Shown in pieces: positions 10,824 through 21,789 of a stretch of 64,000 nt of DNA (the stretch's first letter is position 1; the number at the start of each line of letters is the position of its first letter). The position numbers were made by a program, and so were the translations under genes. Where the stretch lies: NCBI GenBank assembly GCA_022497145.1, contig MU385900.1, forward strand, positions 185,499 to 249,498. Direction: 5' to 3'. The notes under the pieces are model-generated. The model saw only the letters and a list, made by a program, of their open reading frames with translations. It searched no databases and was not told the DNA's origin. The DNA comes from Rostrohypoxylon terebratum. Taxonomy: Eukaryota; Ascomycota; Sordariomycetes; Xylariales; Hypoxylaceae.

Positions 10824-11311
10824 TTACAACTTCGTATCCAGATCCCATATGCTGATGTTTTGAAATGCACGGATCTAAAGCCACTTGAGGTTAAAAGTCT
10901 GTTTAAGGGTTGGATAGAGTATGAAATAAGAGCCAGATGCTTACATTGACATAGATCTTAGTCTCAACTCGGAAGAGATGGCTACCGCAATTAGGACAAA
11001 ACTATGGTGAGAACTGATCATTAGCAAGCTTATCATCTACCAGAACGAATATTCTCAAGGCGACAGCTACGTCGTCTTACCTGATGTTTGATATCACCCA
11101 CAATATAACTCGATAGGGTAGCAGGATCGCCCTTCACAAATGTGATATCGTCTTTGCTTCGGATACACTGGTAGATTCCATCAATCTTATGATCGAAGCT
11201 ACAACCATATTTCAGCCCATTCTTGATCTGTTCCGGAAGTCCAACCTCATACACGTAGCTCGCGCAGTGACAATTAGCACGGTATTTGATTAAGGGCTGG
11301 TGCTCAGTCAT
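10824..11311 (-). CDS. GFA/CENP-V-like protein with degenerate second zinc cluster
   Basis: Three minus-strand exons, 11081-11311, 10945-11001 and 10824-10874 (introns 79 and 70 nt), give 112 residues. The first cluster NCHC (C14, C16) and the third FCPNCG (C79, C82) are kept. The middle C-x-C-x2-C cluster is replaced by YGCSFD, leaving a single cysteine, so one of the two usual zinc sites is probably lost. The ending IRAFQNISIWDLDTKL matches the family's VNIRTL..DL..L tail, which supports the last small exon. It may be a divergent duplicate of the neighbouring GFA gene. Catalysis is doubtful. A read-through of intron 1 would give a shorter product ending in a basic tail. Confidence 0.8.
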
Positions 11312-11575
11312 CTCTTAAGTTCTTCTCCTTTTTCTCCTGGGGGTATTGTAGGTGAGGCACCCATATTCGTAATTTATCAAATTTGAGCTGCGTAAGGACA
11401 GGTCCGTGACTGGAATCGAACAGGATTGGGTTATCAATCCCCGCAAGTCTGCATTCCACGTCTCACCTGCACACTTCAATTCATATTTCTCTTTCGCCTG
11501 GGCACATAGCAGAGATAAGTTTGACATAGATTTCTGAACGATTTTGTTTCTACAGGTGTCTATGCAACATATATA

Positions 11576-13376
11576 TCACTTCCTCTCCGGAACAGCTTCA
11601 AGCCTTGAACTTGTGAAATCATCTGCATGGCCCGGGTCAAGATGGTACTTGACATATTTATACGGCATGTGCGCGTCATGTGCTCGGTAGTCCGCAAATA
11701 ATGGATGACAACGGCCGTCGCAAGACTTGAGAAATGCTACTCGGCCATTGGTAAGGAGGGAAAAAAAAACCCAGATTTCCAGGCCCAGATGATGTGACCT
11801 CGAAAGATAAGCTGGAGAAGACAACTTAATTTAGTATGCCAAGGCTCCCATTCCCGCCGGCCAAGTCTAGGCAACGAGTTATATTTCTGGAACTGGTACA
11901 TGAAACCCCATATCATCATTGTCACTGCTAGGATCACAACAGTTGACACGATGAAAACCCATAAGGACTGTCCACTATCGTTAAGTTCGTTGATGTTCAT
12001 GCCGAAAATAGACGTGCTCAAGCTGATGGGGACGAAGAATATCGCAAGTACGGTTACTAAATTCCCACCTCATTAGGGACACAAACACCTTGGGTGCTAG
12101 ATAGGAAGGTAGGTAAAATAAATGAGAGACTAGGTATTGATGTCACTTACCTAGCTTTGTCCCTCTGCCCTCTTCTAGAGCAACTTTTGACTGCTTGATA
12201 GACGCACGAGACTCTTCAAGACTGAACAATCCGACATGGTGTTGCAAGTAGTCCCGGGCCAAGGCTTCTGTAAGAGATATCTGCCCTGCGATGCACCTAA
12301 ACCTCCTTGCTAGGTCATTGAATTCAGCAGAATGTTGGACTTTGCCGTCGTTATGGTCGTTATCGTATTGTTGGATACAACTGAATGGCCCCATGCCATC
12401 ATGTCTCATCATACGGAGTAGACTCCAAGCGTTTTCGACAAGATCTGGTTTCTCCTGGCGCTTCTGTATCCCTTCGCGCAAACATTGATCTGCGTAAACG
12501 AGACCGCGATACAAGTAAGTAGCATGGATGTCTAAAGCTGGCAATAGTAAACGGAGAGGGTCCTTGTGTGCCTCCACGAAGAAATGTACATCGCGCTTGA
12601 GGAGAGCTTCTGAGTACCTCCTGAGGAGATCGATATGGTCGGAATTATTGTAAGGAGTTGCGATGGTGGGATTTCTGAGAAGCGAAGCGGATACAAGCAC
12701 TACGAGCGCTGGTAAGCGACTAGGTATATCGGTTGATTATTAGGTAGTCAATAAAATGAACGAATAACATACCGATATTGCAATTGTTCTTATAATGAGG
12801 AATTATAACACTAGCCCAGCCATAACCCATATCCAGATACCGTGGCCGATCACCGGCGAGAAATCCTGGCACATGGTGTTTGGTATTGCCGTACAAGTTG
12901 TCATAACCGCAATTCATAAGTAAAGCTCGAAAGAATTCCGGGTTTATGTCGTACATAGCACCAACCTGTCGTGTTAAGTATAATCGATCTTCTGTGTCAA
13001 AGATAATTAAACGCGTCCCATTAATTAAATTCCTGTCTTGGAGCTTTGAAGAAAGGTTACCGTCAAGACGCCGCACCTTCCATTTGTCGAAACAGCCAGA
13101 AGATTCAATGTATAATATATGAATAAGGTTGTTGGAGGAATCATCCATGGGTTCGCCTGTAAGACAATGCATCCAGTATTCAAATTTATTCTTAGATGCT
13201 AAGTGCTGGAGATATGGGTCGTCCATATAGTCGGCAAATTCGGAGATCTTGTATGAAACAGTAAAGGCAGGCACGAAAATGTCTAAGTAATAACTGGTGC
13301 GATGGGCGAAAGATGGGTAGATAATTGGCGCTCGGAGATGAAGCAATGTGTAGAAGTGGTAGCCCTGGAGGTGCAT
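11576..13376 (-). CDS. CorA-like Mg2+ transporter domain protein, apparent frameshift in a T9 run
   Basis: Minus-strand exons 12773-13376, 12151-12708 and a third from 12056 downward; introns are 64 and 94 nt with clean splice phases. The long soluble N-terminal part has no named motif. The C-terminal part has the CorA arrangement: a membrane helix starting VLAIFFVPISLSTSIF, then the signature GMN, then an acidic NELNDSG loop and a second helix LWVFIVSTVVILAVTMMIWGF. The sequenced frame stops at 11737, right after a T9 run (A9 at 11761-11769 on the plus strand). The adjacent frame continues without a stop to 11576 with LLTNGRVAFLKSC and a further ~50 residues that read like the normal tail of fungal CorA-like proteins. 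Up to the 11737 stop the product is 493 residues. The ATG at 13376 is the first in frame; an upstream exon cannot be excluded. GMN proteins of this fungal group are not proven magnesium channels. Confidence 0.82.
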
Positions 13377-13732
13377 TTTCAATACCTTGGGGAGAATTTT
13401 TATAATTCTTTTAGAAAATAGAGCTGAACCGGTGCTTTGCCACGTCACATGCTGCCTGGCGAATGAAAGTCCATAAACTTTACATCTTGTGATAAGGGTT
13501 GCATTGATTCATAAAAACGTCCGAAAAAAAAAACAAGCAGCAGGCTGAGGCGAGCTTTCCGCTACCTAACCTTTAACCCAGCCGTCCCTAATAAACCGTG
13601 GCTGTATACTGCCTGATGCATTTTCGCATTGTCCCAAACTCCATCGGCAAGATCCCATGCCTCATCCAGACGCCCGCTCCCAAAAACCGTGATACTAATC
13701 ATGTCATAATAGTACAAGACGAGAGAGAACCC
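13377..13732. other. Intergenic, between CorA-like gene and small membrane protein gene
   Basis: Short spacer containing an A-run at about 13524-13533. It should include the promoter of the CorA-like gene and the 3' UTR of the next minus-strand gene. No gene is seen. Confidence 0.4.
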
Positions 13733-14170
13733 TCACTTCTTCTGTCGGGCTTCGTACGTCGCTACCGCGGCCTCTAATTCGGCAAGGTTCGTCCGCTCGC
13801 CGTACGCGTTCTCCAGCGCTTCCACGGCCTCGCCCCGGTGAGAAGGCGTCGCTACGGCTACCGCCGGGGCCATCTCCGCGCTTCGGAACATCTGCTGCTG
13901 TTCGACGTGGTGCTCCTTCTGCCATTGCTCAGCCTTGATAGCCTTATACTTCGTTAAGCCGTACCCGATTCCTATTGCTGCTACTGCCGCGGTGGCACTG
14001 CGCTATTCATTAGTATCTGCGCATGTCGTAGTGGTAGCCAACAGAGTGGTGTCGAGCTGAACTTACATTCCCCTTTCAATGCGCCCAGACTTGTGTAAAG
14101 CGGGTAGGTAGCTGGGGTGAACGGGAGAAGCAGCCGTGAATGGGCGTGCTGGGCTCATGTTCATGGGCAT
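13733..14170 (-). CDS. Small predicted membrane protein, possibly mitochondrial
   Basis: Two minus-strand exons, 14067-14170 and 13733-13997, with a 69 nt GTAAGT..CAG intron, encode 122 residues. The N-terminus (MPMNMSPARPFTAASPVHP) has basic and hydroxylated residues and no acidic residue before position 32, compatible with a mitochondrial presequence. One hydrophobic segment follows (GIATAAVAAIGIGYGL), then a charged, probably helical C-terminal half rich in E, Q and K ending in LAELEAAVATYEARQKK. This layout recalls small accessory subunits of inner-membrane complexes, but I cannot name a family. The frame was missed by single-frame scanning because it spans a splice site and part of it overlaps a longer spurious frame. 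It is supported by codon-level protein character and a well-formed intron. Confidence 0.65.
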
Positions 14171-16469
14171 CTTGGTATGATGGCGATGGGTAGAACGAGT
14201 ACGGTTGGGATGGTATAGCGTAGAGGATATAGGTGATATGTGTGGTATAGGTTGACAAACACTAGTCAGTCTAGCTGTTGGTAATAGCCTTGTGCTCTAT
14301 TGGTAATATCAATGAAGCCTTAAGGTTGTTTTGAAATGGCAAGTATCTAGGTTGCTGGGATACTAGAATAGGACAGATCAAGGTAGGCTGAGAACACTGG
14401 TTATATATGTGTAGGTGTTAGGTGTTCTTAGAATCTAGATACACACACCCATACGTATGGAGCAAACAGGAACATGGGCCAGCAGACCAGTCACACTTGG
14501 CAGGCAACGTCGAGGTGTTAACACATATTAATAATGTCATGTAAGATTTGGAGACGAAAAGCGAAACTTGGCCAAGCTTAGCCCACGTACAAGCTTGAAT
14601 ATCGCCATGGTTCCCTGACAGTACGACCAGATTCGCCAGATTCGAACGACATGAGCCGAGATGGGACGATACAACATGAGAAGGGAGAAAAAAGAGAGGA
14701 GCGGGGAAGGATCACCGAGGCGCATATGCAATGTCGTGTGATCGTGGGGTCACTGTGGGCTACTAGGTAACTAGGTACTTAAAGCCTTACGCAGTAATAT
14801 TCAGACGGTAAATAGAAAAAAAGATTAAAAAAAAAAAAAGACACACGGCTCTCAATTGCCTAGGCATCAAAGAGCCTAGGAACTGCTTGGGAACTGCCCC
14901 GACAAATAGGGGTCTTCCGCACTACCGGGACAGCCCGAGGTTCTACCTACCTTTTAGGGTACTTTTCCCCCTGAAACATCTGACTATAAAATATTCAGGG
15001 CTCCATAAAATCCCGGTAGTTGATAGTTGATGGTACAACATTTGTCTTTTGCTAAAACATCGTTGAAATGAAACAAAACGGTGACCTTTTTCGTTTTTTC
15101 TTTCCTTGTCATCTAGTAGAATCTCTAAAATCTAGATAGGGAACCCTAATTAGATCTACGCAGCACATCTATCACATCTGGGTTAATCCATATCCCCCAT
15201 CCCTTGCCCATACCTTGCCGGTCCCTTACCCGCATTGAGGCCTAACCCTCCTTTACGTCCTCTATCCTACCTACCTGCCTACTATTAACCTACCAGGTTG
15301 CCACAAGTAAGCCACCTACATATGCTCTGCGGGTGACGGGGCTGAGCATAGCCAATCTAGGTTGTTTGTGTTGCAGCCATCCAGTGTCAGACGGGAGCTA
15401 TGGCTGCCGATGCATGTGTTGCCTCTGAGCGATTTTAGAAAGAACGGGTTTGCGTCTGGACGCCTAGGGTTCCAGACCTCGCACATACCTAGCACCGTAA
15501 GCTCACGATAGTAGCATCCTTTCCTAATCGGGATGGTAGAAGCGCGTCTTATATGTCAATCTCGTCGCATCCTAAAGCAAACATTATCTACCTAGGACCT
15601 AGGTAGGTAGGCAAAAAGTCGAGGCAACGTACCTACCCATCCACAAGAGAAGAAGGTGAAGGTGAAGGTCCTCTAGGCTCTCATCTGGCAAATATCTGCA
15701 TCGGCGGCTGTTTTGAGACGGATCTGAAGTCCCACGCCAAGTCTTTTAACAATTCGTCGTACCTTGGCCTGTCGTACAACATGGACTCGGCAGGCAAGTT
15801 TCGACGTTTACAATTGGCATCCATATTAAAGCGTGCTCCCGTTCGTCCCGCACTGCATAAAGATACATGAGATAACCTGCATGCGTATCTCATATTTCTC
15901 CCAATGATAGAAGTCAAGCTAGATAGGCGGCAGGTCACCCTACTTGCTAGTAGTCAGTGGCTTGCCAGGACTAACACGTAGATATGGCATGTGAATATCA
16001 TACCTTTCGGAAGAGGCTTGTGTGACAGCGTCATTTTCAATATAGTGTTGAAGGAGCTACATTCCTGTGACTGTTAAGTGTCTATAATATCTGAGTAGGT
16101 AGTCGTCGACGATATCCCTTCCGCCGAAAGTATCACGTTATAGCATTGACGTAGGACCTAGGTACTAGGTAGCCACCTAATCAACAAAACACATTTCGTC
16201 ATAAAATAAATTTGCATTGTCTAATCCGCGTCGAGGTACTCCGGCACCACGTTTTTAATCCATGTTATCCCGACACGAGCACCACACCCGGAACGTCATC
16301 ATCGTCTTGGATATCATTACAACTGGCCTGTCGGCTTCCCTCAAGCACACGCTCATCTGGCAGTGTTGCAAATGCGTACCGACTTTTTTTTGGTCGAGAC
16401 CATAAAGACCTCCGGAGCGCAAAGATTACCTGCTTATCAACTTGCCAGCTTGCCTCCTGAACAATAAAA
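14171..16469. other. Long intergenic region
   Basis: About 2.3 kb with no convincing gene. It contains A-runs (14816-14840), many CCTA/TAGG fragments and CCTAGGACCTAGG near 15592-15606. A minus-strand frame at 15681-15938 has a protein-like stretch but no start, intron or domain support. The region just above 16470 is the 3' flank of the beta-COP gene. Confidence 0.4.
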
Positions 16470-19400
16470 TTAAGCGGCTGCGGTGCCGATCTTGTTCAAC
16501 CCTTTCAGAGAGCCTAGGCTTAGGGCCAATCCTTGCGACCTGCTTCTTATGCGGACGAAGCCAGTAATTGGCCCATCTTCGCCTTCCTTCTCTATGCTCA
16601 AGTTTGCCAACGCATCCTCGCCTAGTAATAATTAGTATATAGAACCAGATCAGTATTTCACATGAATAACTTACCAAAGACACTCCTGGCATATAAATTA
16701 GCACTCAAGAACTGGCAATCGCCTTTCATACTAGCTTCGGGCGTCAAGCAGTTCATGTTCGTGCAGGCCATCAACTGTTCCAAGAAGTCTCGGAGGCTCT
16801 TGGCCTTGCTGTTGATGTTCACCTTGTTCTCCCATTCGAACTCGGTCCACATCGTGCGGAATTGCGTCTCCGTGCAAGTCGCCGGCTGGATGTAATCCAT
16901 GATATCGACATGTAAGTCATTCAGGATGACGACGTTGGTGTCTGTACTGTGAGCTCCGTCGTAGACAACGTTGCCGAAGATGACACCGGTATCTGTAGAC
17001 GAAACCTTGATAGTACATTGTACATTATGGAAGTCATGTGGGCCAAGGTTTTGTGTTGTAGGTCGCTCGACAACCTTGAGATCACCCAAGGTAGCAAATT
17101 CAACGGACAGATTTTGAAGCGTCTCCGTGGTTTGGTTGACCAATAGAACGTCTAAGACGATATCGAACTGGTGTACCTTGACGTACGCCTCGGCGTAAAC
17201 GGGATCAGAGAAACCGGTGAGTTGGACGACGCGGCTTAGCTTTGATGAAAGATCCTCAGAGACAGCCTCACCACCGGTTGCCTTCTCAAGGTCGAGCTCG
17301 ATCTCATCAGTACCATCTCCGGCGTTCTTCTTAGATAGCTGTCGAATTTGCACGACATCGTCAACTTGGATAGCCGTTTTAGCCTTTTCGAAGGCTGTCT
17401 TAGCCGCTCGCTTCTTTTCCTCGACATCGACCATAGCTCGAAACGCCTTTCGCGTGTCGTCGAGGAATACAGTTTCCAACTCCTTCCTCTGGGAAAATTC
17501 GGCTAGAGACCGAACACAGGACATGATTCTGTCGACGGAATCCTCATCAATAGGAGCCTTGACAAATTGCGATTGACCCACACGAATAATGGAGATCATA
17601 ATCAACATGGCCTCGGCTCTGAGGGCATTTGTTCGAGCCCTATCCGAGGAGATCTCGGAATGACGCATCACCAACTTCGTGAGGGTTGCCGAGAGAACAG
17701 CAGCTAGGTAGTAGTCGCCCTCTAGGATTAGTTGTCGTAGCGGGGGCTTCTGGGCAGCCTTGACAGCTTCTAATTTTGCGGCGGCTGCTGAGCTGCTAGT
17801 GAGGGCCGTCTCTGTAGCGTAAGTGCCATCGGCGAGAACTCTCCTCGAACCTGATGGTGCTGCGGGCTTAGAGTGGCCATTTACTTGCTCCTTTTCTTTC
17901 TCCTCATCACCATCGACGTTGTCCAATAGTCGTTGTTCGGAAGCAAGAATGGGAATCTCGCCCAAGCTTGCACGTATCCTCTTCCATGCGTCCCGAATGT
18001 CCTTCTCGTCGAGAGAGTACTCGCCAATTATCCAAATAATTCCGCGGTACACCTTTCCTGCTCGAACCTCGCTAAGAGTGTCGACCAATCGAGTGACAAT
18101 CGAGGGTCGTAACTTGGGGAATTTTTCAACAACTTCCTTGACGAAGGAAATAACATCGACAGCGGATGAGTTGCTGAAGTCTGCAATGAAATCCATGAGG
18201 AGATCCACCACGCTAGCTGCAACCTCGGAGAATTTAATAGCGCACTGGTGGATGGAGTGAATGAGCAATTGGCGGTATTCGGCGTTCTTCTCGTATTCTT
18301 GATCGACGGTCTTAGAAAGCTCCTTCTTAAGTAGTAGGATAACCTCCTCGACATTCTTGCTTGAGACCATCTCTAACGCAATAGTAAGCGCCTTTCGTCG
18401 GACATCGATATCGGGGCTAGATAGAGCACGTAGAATCTCCATGACGAGATCATCCAACACTCCCTCGTTCTTCTGTCGCAACTGATCTACTCGGTCGAGA
18501 ACGATAAGCTTTACATTGTTGTCGGCTTCTTTAATGCTGAGCTCAATGAACTTGGCGGCGGCGGCCTTGACTGCGACTGGGTTGTTCGTTAGTGCCGTCA
18601 GGGAGGAGGCGGCCTCGTATACGACGGTCGAGGCACCGGCCTCGAGAAGGTCGAAGATGAGCCTCAAGTATTTAGCCTTATGTTGAGAATTCTGGACAGC
18701 GTCCTTTCGAATAAACTCGAGCTCTACTAATTGTAACAATTCCTCGGCGTTCGGGATCCCCTCGAAGACGGAGCTCAAGAACACTAACGCCTTCTCGTGG
18801 TCGATGCTAGCGAGGGCAGCGAAGGCGTTGCGCTTGCAAGTAGCGTCGCTCTCGCCCTCGAGGAAAGCGGCGATCAGGTCGGAGGCATCCGGGATAAGCG
18901 ATGGTGAGTGCTGGAAGATGGAAGAGATAGCGAAGACGGCATTCTTCCGAACGTAGGCATGGCGATGTTCAAGACAAGCTCGAGCCGAGGAAAGTAGGGG
19001 CTCGATTAGCTCAGGTTCTCGTAGCTTGCATAGAAATCGCAACGTATTTCCTCGGATGTATTCGTTGGGATGTTGGAGATCGTTTCTGATACCGTTGCTA
19101 GACAGGATACTGTTAGCGATCGGCCTTTGTCGTAGGATTATTTTGGCTGACTCGGAGCTGAACTTACCAAACGAGAATCATCTCCTGCTTCAGCTTCCCG
19201 GACGAGTCGTGTTTGGGGCAGATTTCGTAGTAGAAGTATAACAGCTTCTTCAAGGGCTTATATCTCGAGGGCATGACGAATCGGATGATGTGCATGAGAA
19301 GTTGGGGCATAGGATCGCCGTTCAGCATGACGGTCAAGATGCGCTTCATGGTATCGACCTTTGTCTCATCTGTGCCCTTCTCTAGCTGCATGCGCAGATC

Positions 19401-19472
19401 TGACATGGTGGGAACATCTGCTGTGTTGTCCTGGTGGACCAAGCTGTAGGCGTTTTCTAGAAAGGTCGACAT
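16470..19472 (-). CDS. SEC26: Coatomer subunit beta (beta-COP)
   Basis: Three minus-strand exons, 19168-19472, 16675-19097 and 16470-16621 (introns 70 and 53 nt), encode 959 residues, the expected length. The N-terminal half is an adaptin-like HEAT/ARM solenoid starting MSTFLENAYSLVHQDN, with LPNEYIRGN-type segments (HPNEYIRGNTLRFLCKL). A linker rich in K, E and S/A follows near residues 480-540, then the beta-COP appendage region (SKLSRVVQLTGFSDPVYAEA onward) and the conserved ending VRIRSRSQGLALSLGSLKGL. Beta-COP is an essential subunit of the COPI coat for Golgi-to-ER retrograde transport. The 53 nt last intron is near the minimum size for fungi, and the last exon supplies the conserved C-terminus. 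The upstream region carries a GAGAAAC tandem repeat. Confidence 0.97.
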
Positions 19473-20564
19473 GCTGGGCGATTGTTGCGGCTCCCGACCG
19501 CGAGGGTTATCTTGCGTCTATTAGATTGTGGGTTGTGGGTAGGCAAGTCGACCGACAGGGGCGAGGACGTTTTGTTTGGTGAGTGGTGATAGTGGTATTA
19601 AAAGTGTTTGGTGTTTTGTCGAAGCTCCGAGTCGAGGTACGGGACACGGGAAACGAGAAACGAGAAACGAGAAACGAGAAACGAGAAACGAGAAACGAGA
19701 AACGGGATAGGATTGAACAATTAGAGAAGCGTCTTGACGTTAAAGAGGTGGTTTGAGGAAGGTAATGCAATTATGCATCCCAAAGGAGTGGCTTTGGCTT
19801 TGGCTTTGACTTCGTCAAGAACAGCTGCTGTGCGGTGGAAAGGTTGAAGATAGTAAGTTAGGTGAAGTTAATTGGAGTTGGTAGTTGTGGTGCACTGGTG
19901 CTAACGACCTTGGAATTGGTACAGTACAGGTTGTTCCTAATCTTTGCCAATATCAAAATAGCGGCGCACTACAAAAGAATACACAGAATACACAGAATAC
20001 ACAGAAATCTGTCCCTCCTGAAATGGATAGGGTCTAGTGAACGAGGGGATATGATTGGTTCAAACGTCTAATGGGATTGAATAATCCGTCACCGAAGATT
20101 ATCCATCGTCTCCATAATCCAGCCGCAACTGCCTCAGCCCAATCCAAGAATGATCCGTAATGGTGTAGACCCGCACAACTTGTACCTGTGGCTTGCACTT
20201 TGCTAAGCCTACAGCCTAGCCTACAGGCATCGGGTAGTGGTACAACAGAACGCGGTAACCTAAAATCACTGACCGCCTTCACATCCCTGCTCCCCACGCC
20301 AGTCTAGATATTGTGCCCCACCAAAACTTTAGATCTGCCAGCTGCAATTCACTTGTTCAGCATTCATTCAGTTCATTCAGTTGTTCAGCGTTTAGTGACT
20401 GCCTTGTTAGTGGCAGGGTCGCAACAATTAACAAGATTTTAAAGATTAAAACTACGAGACATTTCAAGAACGAAACAAAACACCAAAGTTGCATCGGAAT
20501 CCAATAAAGACGTAATCGCAAAACGAAACAAGAAACATCTGCGACAACCCGATTCAGCGCAATC
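19473..20564. other. Divergent promoter region SEC26 / mago
   Basis: About 1.1 kb serving two diverging genes. It is unusually rich in short tandem repeats: GAGAAAC x7 at 19655-19703, GGCTTT repeats near 19790-19810, a TACACAGAA trimer near 19979-20008 and TTCAGT/TTCAT repeats near 20355-20390. No additional gene is seen. Confidence 0.5.
19655..19703. repeat. GAGAAAC tandem repeat, 7 copies
   Basis: Seven perfect heptamer copies about 180 bases upstream of the beta-COP start codon; on the gene strand this reads GTTTCTC, a pyrimidine-rich tract likely to fall in the promoter or 5' leader. Confidence 0.95.
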
Positions 20565-21391
20565 ATGGCTACGTCCGGAGAGCCTTTCTACATCCGATAC
20601 TAGCAAGTCAACCAATAGCCAACATAATATAGGACTTCAACAACTAACTCATTGATCTCTACAGCTCGGGTCATTCTGGCAGATTCGGCCACGAATTCTT
20701 AGGTACACCCTTCCTCTATCCGCTCAATCACACCGGCAATCGAGATGATGGCTAACAGCGACCCAGAATTCGACTTCCGAGTCGTCGGCGACGGCAGAAG
20801 CGCCGTGGCGCGATACGCCAACAACTCCAACTACCGAAACGACAGTCTCATCCGCAAAGAGAGTACGTCGCCTTACCTTATCCTATGGCCCCCTCCGGTC
20901 CTTCACCCACTTTTCTACACCCTTTACTACCCCTTTCGTTAAGAGCAGGATTCCGGTTAAAGGCCCAGGTATCGCTAACAAGAGGTAGTGTGCGTCAGTT
21001 CGCTGGTGGTAGACGAGATCAAGCGCATTGTTAAGACGAGTGAGATCATGAAGGAAGATGACGCAAAGTGGCCTCAGAAGAACAAGGACGGCCGACAGGA
21101 GCTAGAGATCCGCCTAGGCAACGACCACATATCCTTTGAGGTATGATACCCCCCCCCCTTTTTTTTTTTGCGCATGTTGACTTGTCAATCGTCATGTATG
21201 TATGTGTATATACTATGGTACCGGAGACTAACGTTCCTGCAATATAGACAGCTAAAATTGGATCACTTATTGATGTGACCGAGTCGGCAGATCCAGAAGG
21301 ATTAAGAGTCTTCTACTATCTAGTGCAAGACCTCAAAGCGCTCGTCTTTAGCCTGACGTCACTGCACTTCAAGATCAAGCCTATTTCGTGA
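20565..21391 (+). CDS. mago: Mago nashi, exon junction complex core
   Basis: Five exons, 20565-20602, 20665-20702, 20767-20862, 20989-21140 and 21248-21391, encode 155 residues. The spliced protein begins MATSGEPFYIRYYSGHSGRF and contains RLGNDHISFETAKIGS, the VTESADPEGLRVFYYLVQDL helix and the closing FSLTSLHFKIKPIS, matching Mago along its length. Mago binds Y14 and, with eIF4A3, marks spliced mRNAs. The first intron uses a GC donor: TA then GCAAGT, with a CTAAC branch point and ACAG acceptor. Using any GT nearby would leave an in-frame TAG at the junction. Introns 2-4 are 64, 126 and 107 nt; intron 4 holds adjacent C and T homopolymers. Such intron density is high for a fungal gene of this size. 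Confidence 0.97.
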
Positions 21392-21789
21392 GGAGAAGGG
21401 GAAAGAGCAGATGCGCATATGCGTGGATTTATGATCGCCATTATGTACACTCGGAGTACGGCCTTGACACCCCCTATCTGTAATATACTCATTTCGCCGC
21501 AAAGTCGTGAAATGCCACTATTCTCGTCATAAAAATCGTGTCCCCAGATTCGGAGACGAATAAGCTTAAATCTCTCTCCTGTGCTAGACTTTTCCCGATT
21601 TCGCTTTCCGTGCTATTTTCATTTCTGCCTGCGAAATCGAGATGTTATTCAGCATTGATGAGCCATCTAGCCCATATTTACTACCAGCAGAGTGGACAGT
21701 TATGATGTGTACTGCCAAGAAACCACTCCCCAGTGATCAAACCTCAAAAGGTCATCATTTCATCCGTAGACGAAAGAGATTGTACGTCA
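21392..21789. other. Convergent 3' intergenic region
   Basis: Between the stop codons of mago (+) and the GID4 gene (-). It should contain both 3' UTRs. No gene is seen. Confidence 0.45.

Noticed and set aside
15681..15938. Minus-strand frame with protein-like end (YDELLKDLAWDFRS)
   Set aside because: No family, no supported intron and repeat-rich surroundings; could be a fragment, not a gene I can support.
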